A DNA stretch of 64,000 nt from Sipunculus nudus (GCA_026874595.1 CM049309.1:15280576-15344575), one strand, 5' to 3'. Numbered from the stretch's first letter, positions 25,501 through 37,357 are shown. Numbers and translations are program-made. Notes: generated by a model from the sequence alone, not told the origin.

Positions 25501-25673
25501 TAAAAATTCTTCTAATGATTCGAGCAGGGACAAATTAGCAACATTATCAAGGGCCTCGTCTTCATTTGCAAAGAAAAAAAAAGCCGTATAGAATCCGTAT
25601 AGAACACCAATTTTATTGTGCGAATATAGCGTTAGCAATACCTGAGGGCTTTGAAAGCATGATCTATAATCAT

Positions 25674-25675
<2 letters not shown>

Positions 25676-25712
<37 letters not shown>
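25676..25712. repeat. (TA)n microsatellite
   Basis: About 18 TA units. Confidence 0.95.
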
Positions 25713-25722
<10 letters not shown>

Positions 25723-26932
25723 CATATCACTGTCGATGGACTACATATATGTGATGCTTTTTGACGGTTTAAAAGGTCTATGCCGACGCTGTCACGCTTG
25801 TGACAAGAAACAACTGCAGTTTACAACAAGTAATAATCATTTTTCAGATTTACATGATGTAAAACCCATACACTGTTTTAAGCAGTTGTCGTGTACAAAA
25901 AGCTTTCATAAAAGGAACCCTTCAGATGAATGCAAAAGAAAATCGTCGGTGATTTACAGTTATGCTTACATTGATTGCTTCAAAGACTGCAGTGATGTAC
26001 AATACCACCTGCGCTGAAACCAATATAAGCCCAGACTTAACAATCCCTTAAATCTAAATATACCTGAGCAAGAAAGAGACCGAATTCCTGAGTATAAAAA
26101 CTTAAGGTTTAATTATTTTTTAAAGAGTATAAACATAAAATTCTCATTGGCGCAAATTTATCATCAGCATACGACGTACTGAGTGGATGGTGGGATTTGG
26201 CGAATGCTGAATACCGGCAGAGCAAATTGCTTGAGATCCCCTATGTTTCCCCTGGGACCGGGGTAATGTGTGGATAAGTGAGAGGATTTCAGACGTCGCC
26301 TGACATATGAGGAACATATATATTCACCAGGAATCCCTTCGGTCGTGTAATGTCACAGGTCATACCTTTGGGATTTCCGTGAGGCATTTGGCCCTAACTA
26401 ACAGATTCGAGGGAGGAATATATACCACTGACTTACAGATGTGATCTCTGCCAGGTTTTCTTGCCGTGAACTGGTCCCAAATATCGGACACAAGAATACA
26501 GGTTGAATATACTGACACAAAATATTCATCTTATGGAGAAACACACACGGACAGATGTATGTTACTAAGAAATTTCTTTAATTTTTAGCGCGTTCCCCCC
26601 TGTTTGTATAAAGCTTCATCATTAACTTTACTAATGATTTTTTAACCTTTTTCTTTATCTAATGAAAGGCTTTCGCTAATATGTTGAATATGTCCTCCTA
26701 GGCCACCCATCCCTTTTCATTGTTCTCCCTGCATTGATTTCCTGCTTTCGGGCGATATTTTTCTATCATGGGCCCAGCTACTCAGATACAAATAAAAACC
26801 TCTTTACAATTGAAAAATATTTGAGCTGACAATGACTGCGAAATGCTTACATAAAGAAGAAATAAAGTGAATATAAACTTATTTATATTCAAGGATTGTA
26901 CAAAGAGTTATTATAAGTAATCGCGGCAATCT

Positions 26933-27114
26933 CCATGGCTCAAATGGTGGCGTTCGGGATAGACTGTGGAGGTGGAGGAAACCGGAGAGCCCGGAGAAAA
27001 CCCACCGGCCTTGGACGGGCAACTACAACCTTCTCTCATAGCCACGCCGGGGATCGAACCCGGGTGGCCAGCGGAGAGAGCCGAGCGTTTTACCCCTCGA
27101 CTGCCCGGACCCCT
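26933..27114 (-). mobile_element. tRNA-derived SINE
   Basis: Reading the minus strand from about 27114: a tRNA-like head with an A-box-like GGGTAAAACGCTCGG, then a B box GGTTCGATCC (27060-27051), then a tRNA-unrelated body with TCCGGG.TCTCCGGTTTCCTCC (26996-26974). That last motif I recognise from widespread metazoan tRNA-SINE bodies. Pol III-transcribed and LINE-mobilised by family knowledge. The open frames across it on both strands (60-100 codons) are SINE shadows. Confidence 0.8.
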
Positions 27115-29465
27115 TACCTGGTATGAATATGAGTTTTTACAAACCAAACACGAGCAAATGGGTTTGTAAGGACCATTCATATTATCAAACGTATAGCACA
27201 AGAAGAACTGCATGGGGGACTGGCGGTCATAGAAAGATCACTTAATGTGGGTTCAATTCAAATAAATTCTTTTAAGGGAATATATGACGCCGGATTTAAA
27301 TTTGACTCATTTACAGTAATTTACAAAGATTTCCAGGGCCAGATTTATATAATTACAGATACATAAGATGCCATTCGAGTGTATAATCCTGAGCCTACAG
27401 TTGCTATGCAACGCAAACAATCAGATTGAATCATAACATGTTGGGCCACTTGGACAAATGTCCCTACAGACAAAACCTGTATTACCGACTTGGCAGGAGT
27501 AATTAAACATAGGTCTCAGCCGGAGGATGCCCGACCTAGGGGTTAAGAGTTGCTGAGCTTGGAGTTATCTTAACGCCACGGGATGCAGGGATGCTGACGA
27601 CCCGCTGACTGCAGCTTTGGCAGCATCTTGGCAGCCCACCTAAACCAACCAGCCCTAGATTACTTTGATCATTTAGTTCTTGCGCGGGAGCATGCCACAC
27701 AGGTATATAGTGGAGGGAATGTTTGATTGGAACAGCCCTGTGTAATCCATCAAGCCAAAGCAAGCCAATGTCATCCCCCTCAAGGGCCAAGAGATCTCTG
27801 CTCCTAATTAAACTACCGGTAAAAGGTCACCCTTTGGATATGCTTGTAGCAATTACCTCTGACACAACAGGCGCATTCAAGAAGATATACATGAACAATA
27901 ATGAGTACAGTATCATCAGCTAACAACACAGAGTGTGTGGATCTATGTACGCCCTAGATCAAGCTGACCATTTTCCAAAATCTCAGATTATCAGAACGTG
28001 AAATATAATACTCTTTAAGATATAAAGTGGGGGTTTACTCTCTACAGAGATAAGAGACAGCAAAGCTTTTGCTGCATGACTCGACATTTCAATCTACTTT
28101 TTAAAATGTCTGTTTGTGTATTTGTTTCCAAGCAATGAAACAGGATTTGCCTTATTCGTTGACACCTTGTAGATGAAATTTGAAAGACTATAGGACAGTG
28201 GGATTTTGCTTGGGAAAAAAACCGTTCCTTTTGGAACTTTCTTGATACGAATTTTAATATTTACGTAACTAGCATGTAGTAAAACACACGAATGTGTGAG
28301 TAATCATCAACACTAAAAAAAAGAGTCAACACATGATATTTTTCAAATAAACGTTATAAATAAATCATAGAAACTGCATAGTTCGGTGTTAGATATTTTG
28401 TCTTCTTTTTTACAAAAGAGTAAATTCTGATTTCCCTATTGCATGTTTTGCCATTTAACTGCAAATCGGTATCTCAAAATTTAATTGGCCATACGCTCCA
28501 TAAGTATTAAAATTCAGAAAAGATAGAACAGTGCTTTTTCCTAGAAATATGGAAATATATTTATTTCTATGTTTTCTATGATATTTTGTTTTGGAACATA
28601 CAAAAACTGCCACCAATTATCCCTTATAAAATGATGCTTTGTTCAAATAAAGATTTCAAATAATCACACGGCCAAGACCTCCAGATTGTAGGTTTTAAGA
28701 TCTCGCGATCTGTCTGTGCTATTGTTTCCATGGCAACGGTGTCACGTGGTGCTTCTATAGCTTTATGTCTGAATAATTCAGCTGGGACAGGAAGTTAACC
28801 TGGTCACGTGATCATCAATGCGCTTACTGTCCTCAGTCAAACAGCTGTCCTTGAGTTATAAGCTACCTGTTGCCGAGAGCGTGATCGACAGTCCTACTGT
28901 TAACCTTATGCATATACAATTTTTAATATTTAAGCCCTTTTCACATGACACCCATACTAAATATCTGTACGCTATTGAATACGGCTTCACTGCTTCTAAA
29001 TTCATTCCAACTGACCTTTGCACATGAACAAAAATTCACTCTCGTTTCAATCAGTTATGCTGAAAAAAAATATAAAGTGGCCTGGATGTCGATTTTTAAT
29101 GAAAATTTATATGAATACACTACACTCAGTTTTAAATATTCACAATGCATTCCGGGTGTTTGGGTGCCCATATACATACCTGTGTCTACGAACTGAAGTT
29201 GCACAAAAACCGAACGCGTGCACAAAAACTTAAATGTATATGAACACGTAAATCCGTACGTACAGTTTTTGATTTAATACTCATGACTATATTTTTTTGT
29301 AGCGTACGCTACGTAGTCATGAAGGTAATTGATAGAGTCTACATTCGGGATCTGGTTTGTCTGATCTACTTGTCTGGACCCCATTCCGCCCCTTATATTA
29401 AGACCTCTGCCATTAATTTGGCCGTTAGGAAAACAGGCATCAAAATAAAATACTACATAACATTG

Positions 29466-29499
<34 letters not shown>

Positions 29500-30020
29500 C
29501 ATTACACCACATACATAAAGCATAACATGACAATTTCTGTGTAACAGTTGAAACCCAACACTAAAGATATTTGGTCCTTAGAACATTAGAGTCAAAGTGT
29601 GCCAGAGCTGATTTGTATTCGGCTCCTATGATGAACTCAGTGCGTCTTGAATGAAGTATTTTAAAGTCTATAGACGACGGACCACTGCAAGATTGAAGTT
29701 CTTTTTACGTCCTGTCTGGTATGTGAACTGGATGCCTACCAAGACATCGAACACCAGCTGTTCCTCAGTCTAGATCAGGTCATCCAACAAAGATACTAAT
29801 TCCAGGTTTTTGTGCAAGTTAGGACATGTGGTTGCCACCTTCTATGGGAAAAGATTCATGAACCGTATAAAATCATGGGGTTATTCATTGAGTTCGTATA
29901 ATGTATAATATAAAGTTCCCATGTGTTTATCATTAGGGGCACAGGTTATTGTGTGAGACAGAGGATACCGTATTACTGGTTGATGAAGGTGACAGCTAAG
30001 TGGTTAAAAACAAGGACCAT
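27115..30020. other. Non-coding DNA
   Basis: No gene supported. 27540-27790 is GC-richer and open on the minus strand for 84 codons without a recognisable domain. E-boxes near 28743 and 28805 (the latter TCACGTGA); (ATT)n at 29468-29500. Confidence 0.5.
29468..29500. repeat. (ATT)n microsatellite
   Basis: About 11 trinucleotide units. Confidence 0.95.
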
Positions 30021-30335
30021 TCATTGGTTAGTGGTTATCCGTCACGTAACCATCCCCTGAAGGTATATAATGCGTAACCGCTGATTGGTCTCTTTGATTT
30101 TCATTACGTGAATAGGTCAACAAAACGGAAAAACTTACTGGTTTGTAGTCACTTGACCATCCCCTGCAGGTCTTCAATACGGAACCACTGATTGGTCTGT
30201 ATCGTAATCAACACGTGACCACGCCATGCAGATTTGATTGGTCCGTATAGTATTCATCACATGACCATCACTTGTTGGTCGAAAAAAGCGGAGACCATGT
30301 GCACTAATTGGTCATTATCGAAATCAAAGTGTTTG
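30020..30335 (+). repeat. Degenerate ~50-60-bp tandem repeat carrying ATTGGT and CACGTGACC motifs
   Basis: About six degenerate units beginning (G/A)ATTGGT at about 30024, 30083, 30138 (ACTGGTT), 30189, 30235 and 30305. Several are followed by ATC.CACGTGACCATC-type sequence (30041, 30156, 30208, 30255). ATTGGT is the complement of the CCAAT box and CACGTG the bHLH-zip E-box. Regulatory role is inference. Confidence 0.6.
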
Positions 30336-30339
30336 TCAC

Positions 30340-32819
30340 TCAGCTATGTACGTTGACATTAAATGGTGTTATTATCAGACTGATAACATGACCTAAGTTA
30401 ATTGTTTTGCTAAGGTGTCCTCAAAACATATACATGACAATATTTTATATGTATTATTTCGAAACATTGTGAATTTTATATCTTCAAATGTCAGAGCGTA
30501 TATACCTACAGACATTCGATCGGTCTTTTATGGTTCCCTCCTAACAAGAACGGCTTCTTATAAATATTATTGTACATACAAGTTTCTTAGCTGCCAATCT
30601 ATTCGTCGGTATTGGAGGGCATCATCAGAAAAACAGTAAATGGAGTGTCAGTATATAAAACAATTGTTATCGGTTATTGGTATAATTTAATGAATGTTAC
30701 TTTATACAATTTTATCAAACTTCATATCAAAATTTGAGAAAAACGGCAAATTACCGAAAATAAAAACACTATACGTGCTTTAGTCATGGCGGTTATCAAA
30801 ATTACATGACTAAGATTTCTAGGACAATAATAATGTGACGTCATAACGCATGTCCTTCGAGTGGAGCATATAAAGTGTGACCTCCCATTTAGTGACAGTG
30901 GACACAGCAACCAGGAGACACCGTCGTTGGTTAATTGATAGCTTTACAGGGGGGGGGGGGGGAACCATTGTCGGTGACGTCGCGTAATCACGTGACATGA
31001 TCCAATTCCGGCTAATCTAGAACATTGTTTCCATCTTTCCATGTGCGGGTGATTTACGTAGTATCTACAGGGAACTGAAACATAATTTGCAGGCCAGTGT
31101 TCATTAAAACGGGCCTGGCCCCTATTCACTACAGGATGCCGTAACTGGATGAGTATATGGGCTACCAACCCCCGGAGAGATTGGAAGCATATCCCGTAAC
31201 CCCCACTAAATTACCGACATTGTGTTGTCCTGATTAGTGTGGATTCCTAGATGAGGGAAATCTGCGGGCATGCGTTGTATTCGTCCTTCAGAGAGGGCTC
31301 AATGACCGACTCTGTTATGGCCGATATGGCCGCCATTTTGCCTCGAGTTTCCCCTTGGGTTGATAGTTATGCAGCGATATGCTGTGTATGGCCATCTTCG
31401 ATTTCTGGGGATTGAAATCATCATTTAGATGCCTGCAATTACCACATGTCTCAATCGATACATAAATGTCCCATTCCACCTCCATATGCAATAAATTACT
31501 CACTAAGCTGTGAATATGGTTTCTTCATTTGGTCATAATTTTAATTCCTCGTGAGCGATTACTATTTAGTCTATCCATCATCAAGTACACATCGAAATCT
31601 GGAAATACTTGGCATATTGTCTGCCAATTAAGCTGAAACATAGGAATGCAATAAGAAAGAGAACTTGAGTTATTTACTATTAACTTGATATACTAATGGT
31701 ACAAGAATTATTGACAGGATTTTTACCACATAGAAAAAACACTAACAGCAGTCAAGAATATATATATATATATATATATTCCTACATATAGAGGATGCTA
31801 AATATATGCATAGATGTCGATATCGCAAATGCCTTATATACAACAACAGAAGCGTACTCGTTTAACAGTTCCTCGATGACGTCATAAAGATTCTATTAAC
31901 GATAACTAATCGTATGAAAAGGTTAAACAGTGATCAGATGAAGGTCTTGTCAGAACGTATGTTGCGTCTCACATATTAGGCCATCCGTCTGCTGTCTCCC
32001 TGACTAAAGACTCGGGGACTTTTATTCTTGAAAATTCAGTGATAACGTAGGGTTGAAGGACTTCTAATTCAAATGTTGCTAAATATATAATCATTCCTTT
32101 ACTGTCACCAATTTAGTTATTGATTTGTCTTCATCATGGAGATCTTAAAATACTGAAATGTCTGACATCTTTACATACAATGCACAAGGATTTAACAATT
32201 ATGTACATGTATTTAGCTTATAATATAATAAAGGTGCATTCGTCATATATGTCCAATTTTCGAGGTGGTAATCTAAGCGTGTTTGTGTCTCTGTGCGTGC
32301 GTGTGAGTCCATGCATGTGTATATTATAGGAGTGTTTCATTGTATGTGCACTGCGCATACATTTACAAATATATGTAACATGTGCTGTGTGGTTTTGTAT
32401 TAGTGGATAATATTAATTTACAGATGAACCAAGTGTTACACGTCACATTTGACAATTAACAAGTCTGCACAAGTGGCGAAGTTGTCTGACGTAATACGTG
32501 AAAGTTGCAATGTAATATCTTGTAATTTGTGACGCTGATATATATAATGTACATTCCACCACACAAACGTAATGGATCTAGTTTTAATTTAAATAATAGG
32601 AAAAAAAACTTGAAAGTATAGCGGACCAGAGTATGACAGAGTGCCCGCCCATGAATAGATTTGTACATGGTGTGAATTATTATTAATACAAAATCCCGCA
32701 CATAGCATAAACATAGGAAACATAAGCATATATAGGTAGACCATAGTTAAGGGGCCTGTTTTTCACAATAACAGTATTCCATCATCTGTCAATGGAGATT
32801 TGTTTGTTATTCGTTTGTT

Positions 32820-32880
<61 letters not shown>

Positions 32881-33116
32881 ATATATGACGATTAAACTAA
32901 AAATTAAGCTTACTGCTTAAATTGCAGGCTTGAAATAACCAGTGAAGAATTTTCCCGAATTGGGTTGAAAAAATTCAGGGAGAAATTCCTACTGGTTCGT
33001 CACTTAAAATCCATTCTGAATCAATTTTATTCTGGAAGTCATACGCAAAGTATGTCAAATGTGTGTATATGTGTTGGGGGGGGGGGGGGGGTAAGGGCAC
33101 CTCTGATCCGCTACTG
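30340..33116. other. Kv2 first-intron DNA
   Basis: Presumed intron of the Kv2 gene. Contains full CREs at 30836-30843 and 31877-31884, TCACGTGA near 30989, G14 at 30949-30962, (TA)n at 31759-31779 and 32830-32874, and G16 at 33076-33091. No exon of a channel seen. Confidence 0.6.
32830..32874. repeat. (CA)n-(TA)n microsatellite
   Basis: Five CA units run into about 22 TA units. Confidence 0.95.
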
Positions 33117-33146
33117 TGACGTTATGACGTCACTAAGTGACACGTG
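33117..33146. promoter_or_regulatory. Intronic CRE / half-CRE / E-box cluster next to the Kv2 donor
   Basis: Within 30 bases: a half CRE (TGACGTT, 33117-33123), a full palindromic CRE (TGACGTCA, 33125-33132) and an E-box (CACGTG, 33141-33146), about 150 bases into the first intron. CREB/ATF-type and bHLH-type proteins bind such sites in animals. Sites are seen directly; function is inferred. Confidence 0.35.
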
Positions 33147-33283
33147 ATACGAGTAGACATGCCATACTCAAGCCTATATATATAGTAGTCTAAAATCATG
33201 CCGAAATATAGGAAACAACATAATGATAATAATAAGAATAATAAAAATAGTAAATTATTAATGAAAGTATAAGCATGGAAATG

Positions 33284-33290
33284 TCTTACC
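33284..33290 (-). other. Splice donor ending the Kv2 exon
   Basis: On the minus strand the exon ends in AGG (Arg 312; last base 33290) and is followed by GTAAGA (33289-33284), close to the consensus donor. The protein similarity to Kv2 stops exactly here and the next in-frame residues (VRHFHAYTF) are unlike any Kv channel. Phase 0. Confidence 0.88.
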
Positions 33291-34225
33291 CTTGCAGCTG
33301 AGGAGGTTTGTGGCTTTTCTAGAAGGTCCCAGACCTTATGACGCCATTTAGAACAATAACCTGACCCGAAGTTTTCCTCCTCCCTCTCCCTCAGGCTCTC
33401 GGCCTCTTTCCTCATTTCCTCATACACGTGCTCTTTCCGCTGGTGGTATTTGTGTTGACAACAAGATTCGAGGTAAAACTCCTCAATTCCCCAGTACTCC
33501 AAATCGTCACTGAACGACAGCACACATATATCCTCAATGATGTGAAGTTTACCTGTCCTATAAAAATTGATGACTGATGAAAATGAGCGGGGGTGACGAT
33601 CAAAGAAATACTCGTTGTCCTCTATACTATAGTCATCACAAAGCTCTAAGATAGCGTCGTGTGTGTTTGAAGTCCACAGTTTCCCAAGCCTTGAATGGGG
33701 GAGCCTCATCAAGTTCGCCCAGAGAACCTCGTGTTTTGCGCCTCCGACGTTCAGCCGCACGCGGCGAGATGACCGCTTGCTTTTAACGATGGTGTGGGGG
33801 TCCGGGGGAGGGGTCTGCAGTAAACTGCTGGTCACATACAAGGGTCGGGCGGGGTGATCCTCGCCATTACTCAGACCCCCTCCCCCGGGCGTGTTTAAAC
33901 CGCTCATGGTGGGGTTACTCACGGCAGAGCCTGCCCCGCTGCTATGCACAACAATCCCGCCGCTAACGCCGGCCTGAGCCTCCGAAGCTATTTTTACTTC
34001 ACGCCTGCTTCCAGCCGGGTTGTGACGCCGTAGGATGGTCATATCGTCAGTGCCGCCGCCTAGCGGCTGCAGGGAGACCAATTCTGGTGTGCTGTCTGGT
34101 TTCAAGGAACCCCTGCGCAGCAAGCCAGAGTCCTCATTCCTAAGTGAAGACGCGCCGGCCCCCGAACTACTGCAGAAACACAGAAAGCGAGTGGTCAATA
34201 TAAATGATAACAAACTGGTGCTCAT
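33290..34225 (-). CDS. Kv2 (Shab/KCNB-type) voltage-gated K+ channel, 5' coding exon with T1 domain (partial gene)
   Basis: Encodes the cytoplasmic N-terminus of a delayed-rectifier potassium channel subunit. Counting from the ATG at 34225, residues 1-144 are low-complexity, Gly/Ser/Pro-rich; the T1/BTB assembly domain spans about 154-256, starting at RRVRLNVGG and containing NEYFFDRHP and FYRTGKLH. The zinc site of non-Shaker Kv channels is complete: H228, C234, C255, C256 (HX5CX20CC). The T1-S1 linker has the Kv2-like stretch [12 protein letters not shown] and ends [14 protein letters not shown] at residue 312, followed directly by GTAAGA. Vertebrate KCNB1/2 are also interrupted at this linker position (established knowledge). 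The open frame continues to 33122 but beyond 33290 is intron readthrough. S1-S6 and the pore are not found in the window. The N-terminus is about 120 residues longer than in human Kv2 if 34225 is the true start. That start is uncertain: an acceptor-like CAG at 34172-34170 could make residues 1-18 intronic. Family call very sure; start moderate. Confidence 0.93.
34161..34195 (-). other. Possible splice acceptor at the Kv2 5' end
   Basis: The minus strand reads a pyrimidine-rich tract CTCGCTTTCTGTGTTTCTG and then CAG, with a potential exon start at 34169. If used, the hydrophobic first 18 residues predicted from ATG 34225 are intron and the real start codon lies in an upstream exon. The composition change at this point (hydrophobic before, Gly/Ser-rich after) fits, but nothing else proves it. 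Confidence 0.35.
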
Positions 34226-34353
34226 AACACGTAATCAATAGCGCTCGTCCCCTTGGCACCGCAGCCTCTTTTTGAATACCAAGTTCAGTGAATCACTGCC
34301 GTATTTGCATACCCCGGGAAAGAAACCGCGCGGTGATAAGCGGACAAGCGCCG

Positions 34354-34359
34354 TTTATA
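34354..34359 (-). promoter_or_regulatory. Candidate TATA box for the Kv2 exon
   Basis: TATAAA on the minus strand, 129 bases upstream of ATG 34225, inside a locally GC-rich stretch (34310-34350). A start site about 30 bases downstream would give a roughly 100-base 5' UTR. TATAAA is common by chance in AT-rich DNA, so this is only a candidate and competes with the spliced-5'-exon model. Confidence 0.22.
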
Positions 34360-34546
34360 AAGAAATACTGCATGAACAGTGATCAATATCTGGGGTTCCG
34401 TATTAACATCAGGCCTCTGTTTATTGCCCTTTCACTTTCCAGTCTTTCAGGACTTATACATATCCTAAAGCAGCAAATCAATCAAGTAAAAGTGAATTTG
34501 TCCTACAAAGGATTATAAAGACTATAGTTTTGAAATAATCAATATG

Positions 34547-34589
<43 letters not shown>

Positions 34590-36127
34590 TGATCTTAATT
34601 TATAGTATTCCAGCATTTATGCTAATTCTGGTAATTCCATTAACATCGGTAGATAGATGTAAATAACCGATTTAGGAATCTGACCACTCTCCAAAGGTTG
34701 TTTCTACTCGAAACCAATCTCTTCCTGGTATAGGCACTGTGGGACAGCCAGGACTACTTGTCTCAACTGTTAAACTTTGCAAATCAAAATTGTTACATTT
34801 CGAGGAAACTTTTCTGTTTATATTTACCATGCGGATGCTTAAAAAATATAAATTCTTCTGTGAAGTCCTTTCCACAACAACACCCATGTTTGCCTTGAAA
34901 CAATTCTTATCCAACACATATCATGATGATAACAAGAGAATTGGAGCGTCCATAGTATAGTATATGATTGTATATTTCAGCTGCAGGCTTTAATGACATA
35001 TTAATGATTCAGCTGCAAATTACCTCTACATTTTCATTTTATATATGACAACGCTGAAGCCTCGCTAAAACCGGTAATTAATCTGAGTAAAATAACATTT
35101 ATAATATAAAGCAAACCAAATGCATGCATACATGCAGATTAAGATAAAAGAATTCTTGCCGACATGAAATGGTCGCGAGGTTTCGATTTAATTTTTCTGT
35201 TTGTGTTTTGCAGATATTTGATAAAGGAATAACAACATGGATGGATATTAAGGTAATAATTTATAATCTTATAACTGTCTTTTTCACAGTAGGCAGTAGA
35301 CGCCTTTCCATGTTTCTCAGCATCAAACTACATGAAGAATTTTAGAAATTTAGGTCAAAATTTTAATTTTTTCGATAGATTTTAAATAAATGGACAAATC
35401 TAATGTGCCCACTAAGGGCTCCCGGAAATTTACATACCTCAATAAAACCATTACAATATTTTTTATTGCAAGTCATTATTTCTTAAGCCAGAAAACACGA
35501 AAAGATAACCATGAAAAGATGTCACGAAACTTTAACACATAACATTGATTTTTTTCTGTAATATATGGTGTTTGTTCTCTTCCGGTTGATCACTTAAGTA
35601 CCTTTTAATTGTTTACAAAACACGTCAAAGACAACTTTATGTAAAATATACAAATTTACGGGAGGTATTTTGATACTTCTCTAACGAGTGGATTCTACTG
35701 TATTCAGGATAAATTAATGACAAGTAACAATGATATATATAAAATGATCTGGGAAACATTAAAATGATCAGGCGGGATCGGCGTAACATGACATCATGTT
35801 GAGGAACAGGTCTGCTCGGTCGGTCAATATCCATGAGTAATCGGAGATCTCGGGGAGGTTTATAACGCCATCAACTTCTGGGTAATTACTGCAAGTATTT
35901 ATACAGCTCTGTTTCTACGAGCTGGATGTCAGCGTCATGGCGTTAAGATGACGGATGGAGATGACAAACATCAATATCTGCACTGCCTTGGGTTACAAAG
36001 GAACACATGCTGAACTCAAGCAGACGATAGCTACAGGCAGTTTACGAAAGTCACATTTTGCTATCCAATCGACGATATTTGTCAAATTGAAAAAAACAAG
36101 TTACCCCGGCCACAAGGGAATAGGTCC
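34360..36127. other. Non-coding DNA 5' of the Kv2 exon
   Basis: No gene supported. (TA)n at 34550-34586; otherwise AT-rich with short chance open frames. May contain promoter or upstream 5'-UTR exons of Kv2 that cannot be recognised from sequence alone. Confidence 0.5.
34550..34586. repeat. (TA)n microsatellite
   Basis: About 18 TA units. Confidence 0.95.
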
Positions 36128-36449
36128 AAGCAGAACACATTTACTCCAGACAGTCGACAGTTAATCCAAACAGAAGGCAGCTGGTCCAAGCAGATGACAG
36201 GTGCCCCACGCAGTGAATAGTTGGTCCAACCAGACGACAGCTGCCCTGGGCAGATAATGGTTGGTCCTAGCAGATTACAGCTGTGCCAGACAGGAAACAG
36301 TTGATCCTAGCAGATTATAGCTGTACCAGGCAGAAAAAAGTTGGTTCAAGCAGACGACTGCTGCCCCAGGCAGAAAAAAAGTTGGTTCAAGCAGACGAAA
36401 GCTGCCCCAACTAGGCGCCATTAGATCCAAGCAGGCAACAATGGCAGTC
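36128..36449 (+). repeat. 20-bp minisatellite, about 16 units
   Basis: Unit consensus nnnCAGAnnACAGnTGnyCC repeats with strict 20-base period (one unit is 21). Units tend to alternate between GGTCC and GCCCC endings, so a 40-base dimer may be the real unit. Copies have diverged at several positions. Confidence 0.92.
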
Positions 36450-36960
36450 GACAGATACGGACGTCCTGGTCAGCCACGTATGATTTTTCGCGGTTGCGAA
36501 GACCGATAAGAAATTATGGGTTAGGAAATACGGATCAGCTTGTATAGGTCTAAAAAGCCAAGACTGTTAATGGAACTGCCATAGAACAATTGAATGTAAA
36601 TATTAGATGGAGTAGTTAGTCCGGCCCCGTCCGTAGTTGGGAGCTGTTGTACTTCAATGTGACCCGGGAGAAAGAGAGTGACAGCCTTCATGGATCGATT
36701 AGACGGAGAGGATGCATTAGGACGTCAGAATATCAGCGTTATTCACCAGAATGGTCAGGAAAATAACTGATGGATCCGTGGAGGCCCTGACAGTTGATTA
36801 TATAGCCAAAACAAAAACAGTTCACCACCAGTTCCAAAGGACACGAACAGATATACACGCGTTATATTTTGCCGTTTATGTCTACTGCTCGCAGAATGAA
36901 ATCACAGGCGCTTGAATTGCTAGTAGTGTAGATTTCGGTTACGTGTGTTACTTTTCTTGG

Positions 36961-37357
36961 TCATTTCCTTATAACTATTACATATCTGACATGTTTCTAG
37001 CGTTTTTTGCTTTGTATGGTCCATCTCTTTATTATTTTTTAAATATTTGAAGGTCCCCAAGAGGCCCCCGTCATTAGGTCCGACAGCGATGGCATAGCAA
37101 CCGAGGACGCGCTTTCTGATTGGCTGATATGTCTACTACTGGAGTCTACAGATGGTGACACCGCTGACGTAACAATGGTTCAGCCAATCATTCATGTATT
37201 TTAAATTTAGCCTGAAACCGATATGCAATGGCTGTCGGACCTAACAACCGGGGCTTCTTGTCTGCCTATATCAAACATTAAGTAAATAATAAAGAGATCA
37301 CGTAGAGCAAAAAACGCTAGGACAATATCATATGAAAGTTAGTTATAAGAAAATGAA
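36961..37357. mobile_element. Large foldback element (imperfect palindrome, ~400 bp)
   Basis: The left arm from 36961 pairs with the right arm ending at 37357. Matching blocks in order: TCATTTCCTTATAAC / TTCATTTTCTTATAAC; CTAGCGTTTTTTGCT in both; TCTCTTTATTATTT in both; AAG.(G/A)CCCC then TTAGGTCCGACAGC in both; TGATTGGCTGA in both. Arms are about 170-190 bases with indels; the centre lies near 37145-37165. No coding capacity. Foldback MITE is the likeliest class; a hairpin-RNA source is the alternative. Confidence 0.82.

Larger units (their letters stand above)
21866..26932. other. Non-coding DNA
   Basis: No gene supported. Holds (TA)n at 22452-22516, 23910-23925 and 25676-25712 and an E-box near 22748. 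A 143-codon open frame at 25207-25638 (minus) starts at TTG, is Leu/Phe-rich and matches nothing I recognise. A Cys-rich open frame after the TA run at 25.7 kb is equally unrecognised. Confidence 0.5.

Noticed and set aside
25207-25638. 143-codon minus-strand open frame
   Set aside because: Starts at TTG, Phe/Leu/Ile-rich as expected of AT-rich DNA, no known domain and no splice context.
1-33283. Kv2 S1-S6/pore exon elsewhere in the window
   Set aside because: No frame on the minus strand contains a recognisable S4 Arg/Lys ladder or TVGYGD filter; I did not find one, so it is taken to lie outside.
33122-33289. In-frame extension of the Kv2 protein beyond residue 312
   Set aside because: Similarity ends exactly at a consensus donor; the following residues are an intron readthrough, hydrophobic by AT-rich composition and not an S1 helix of Kv2.
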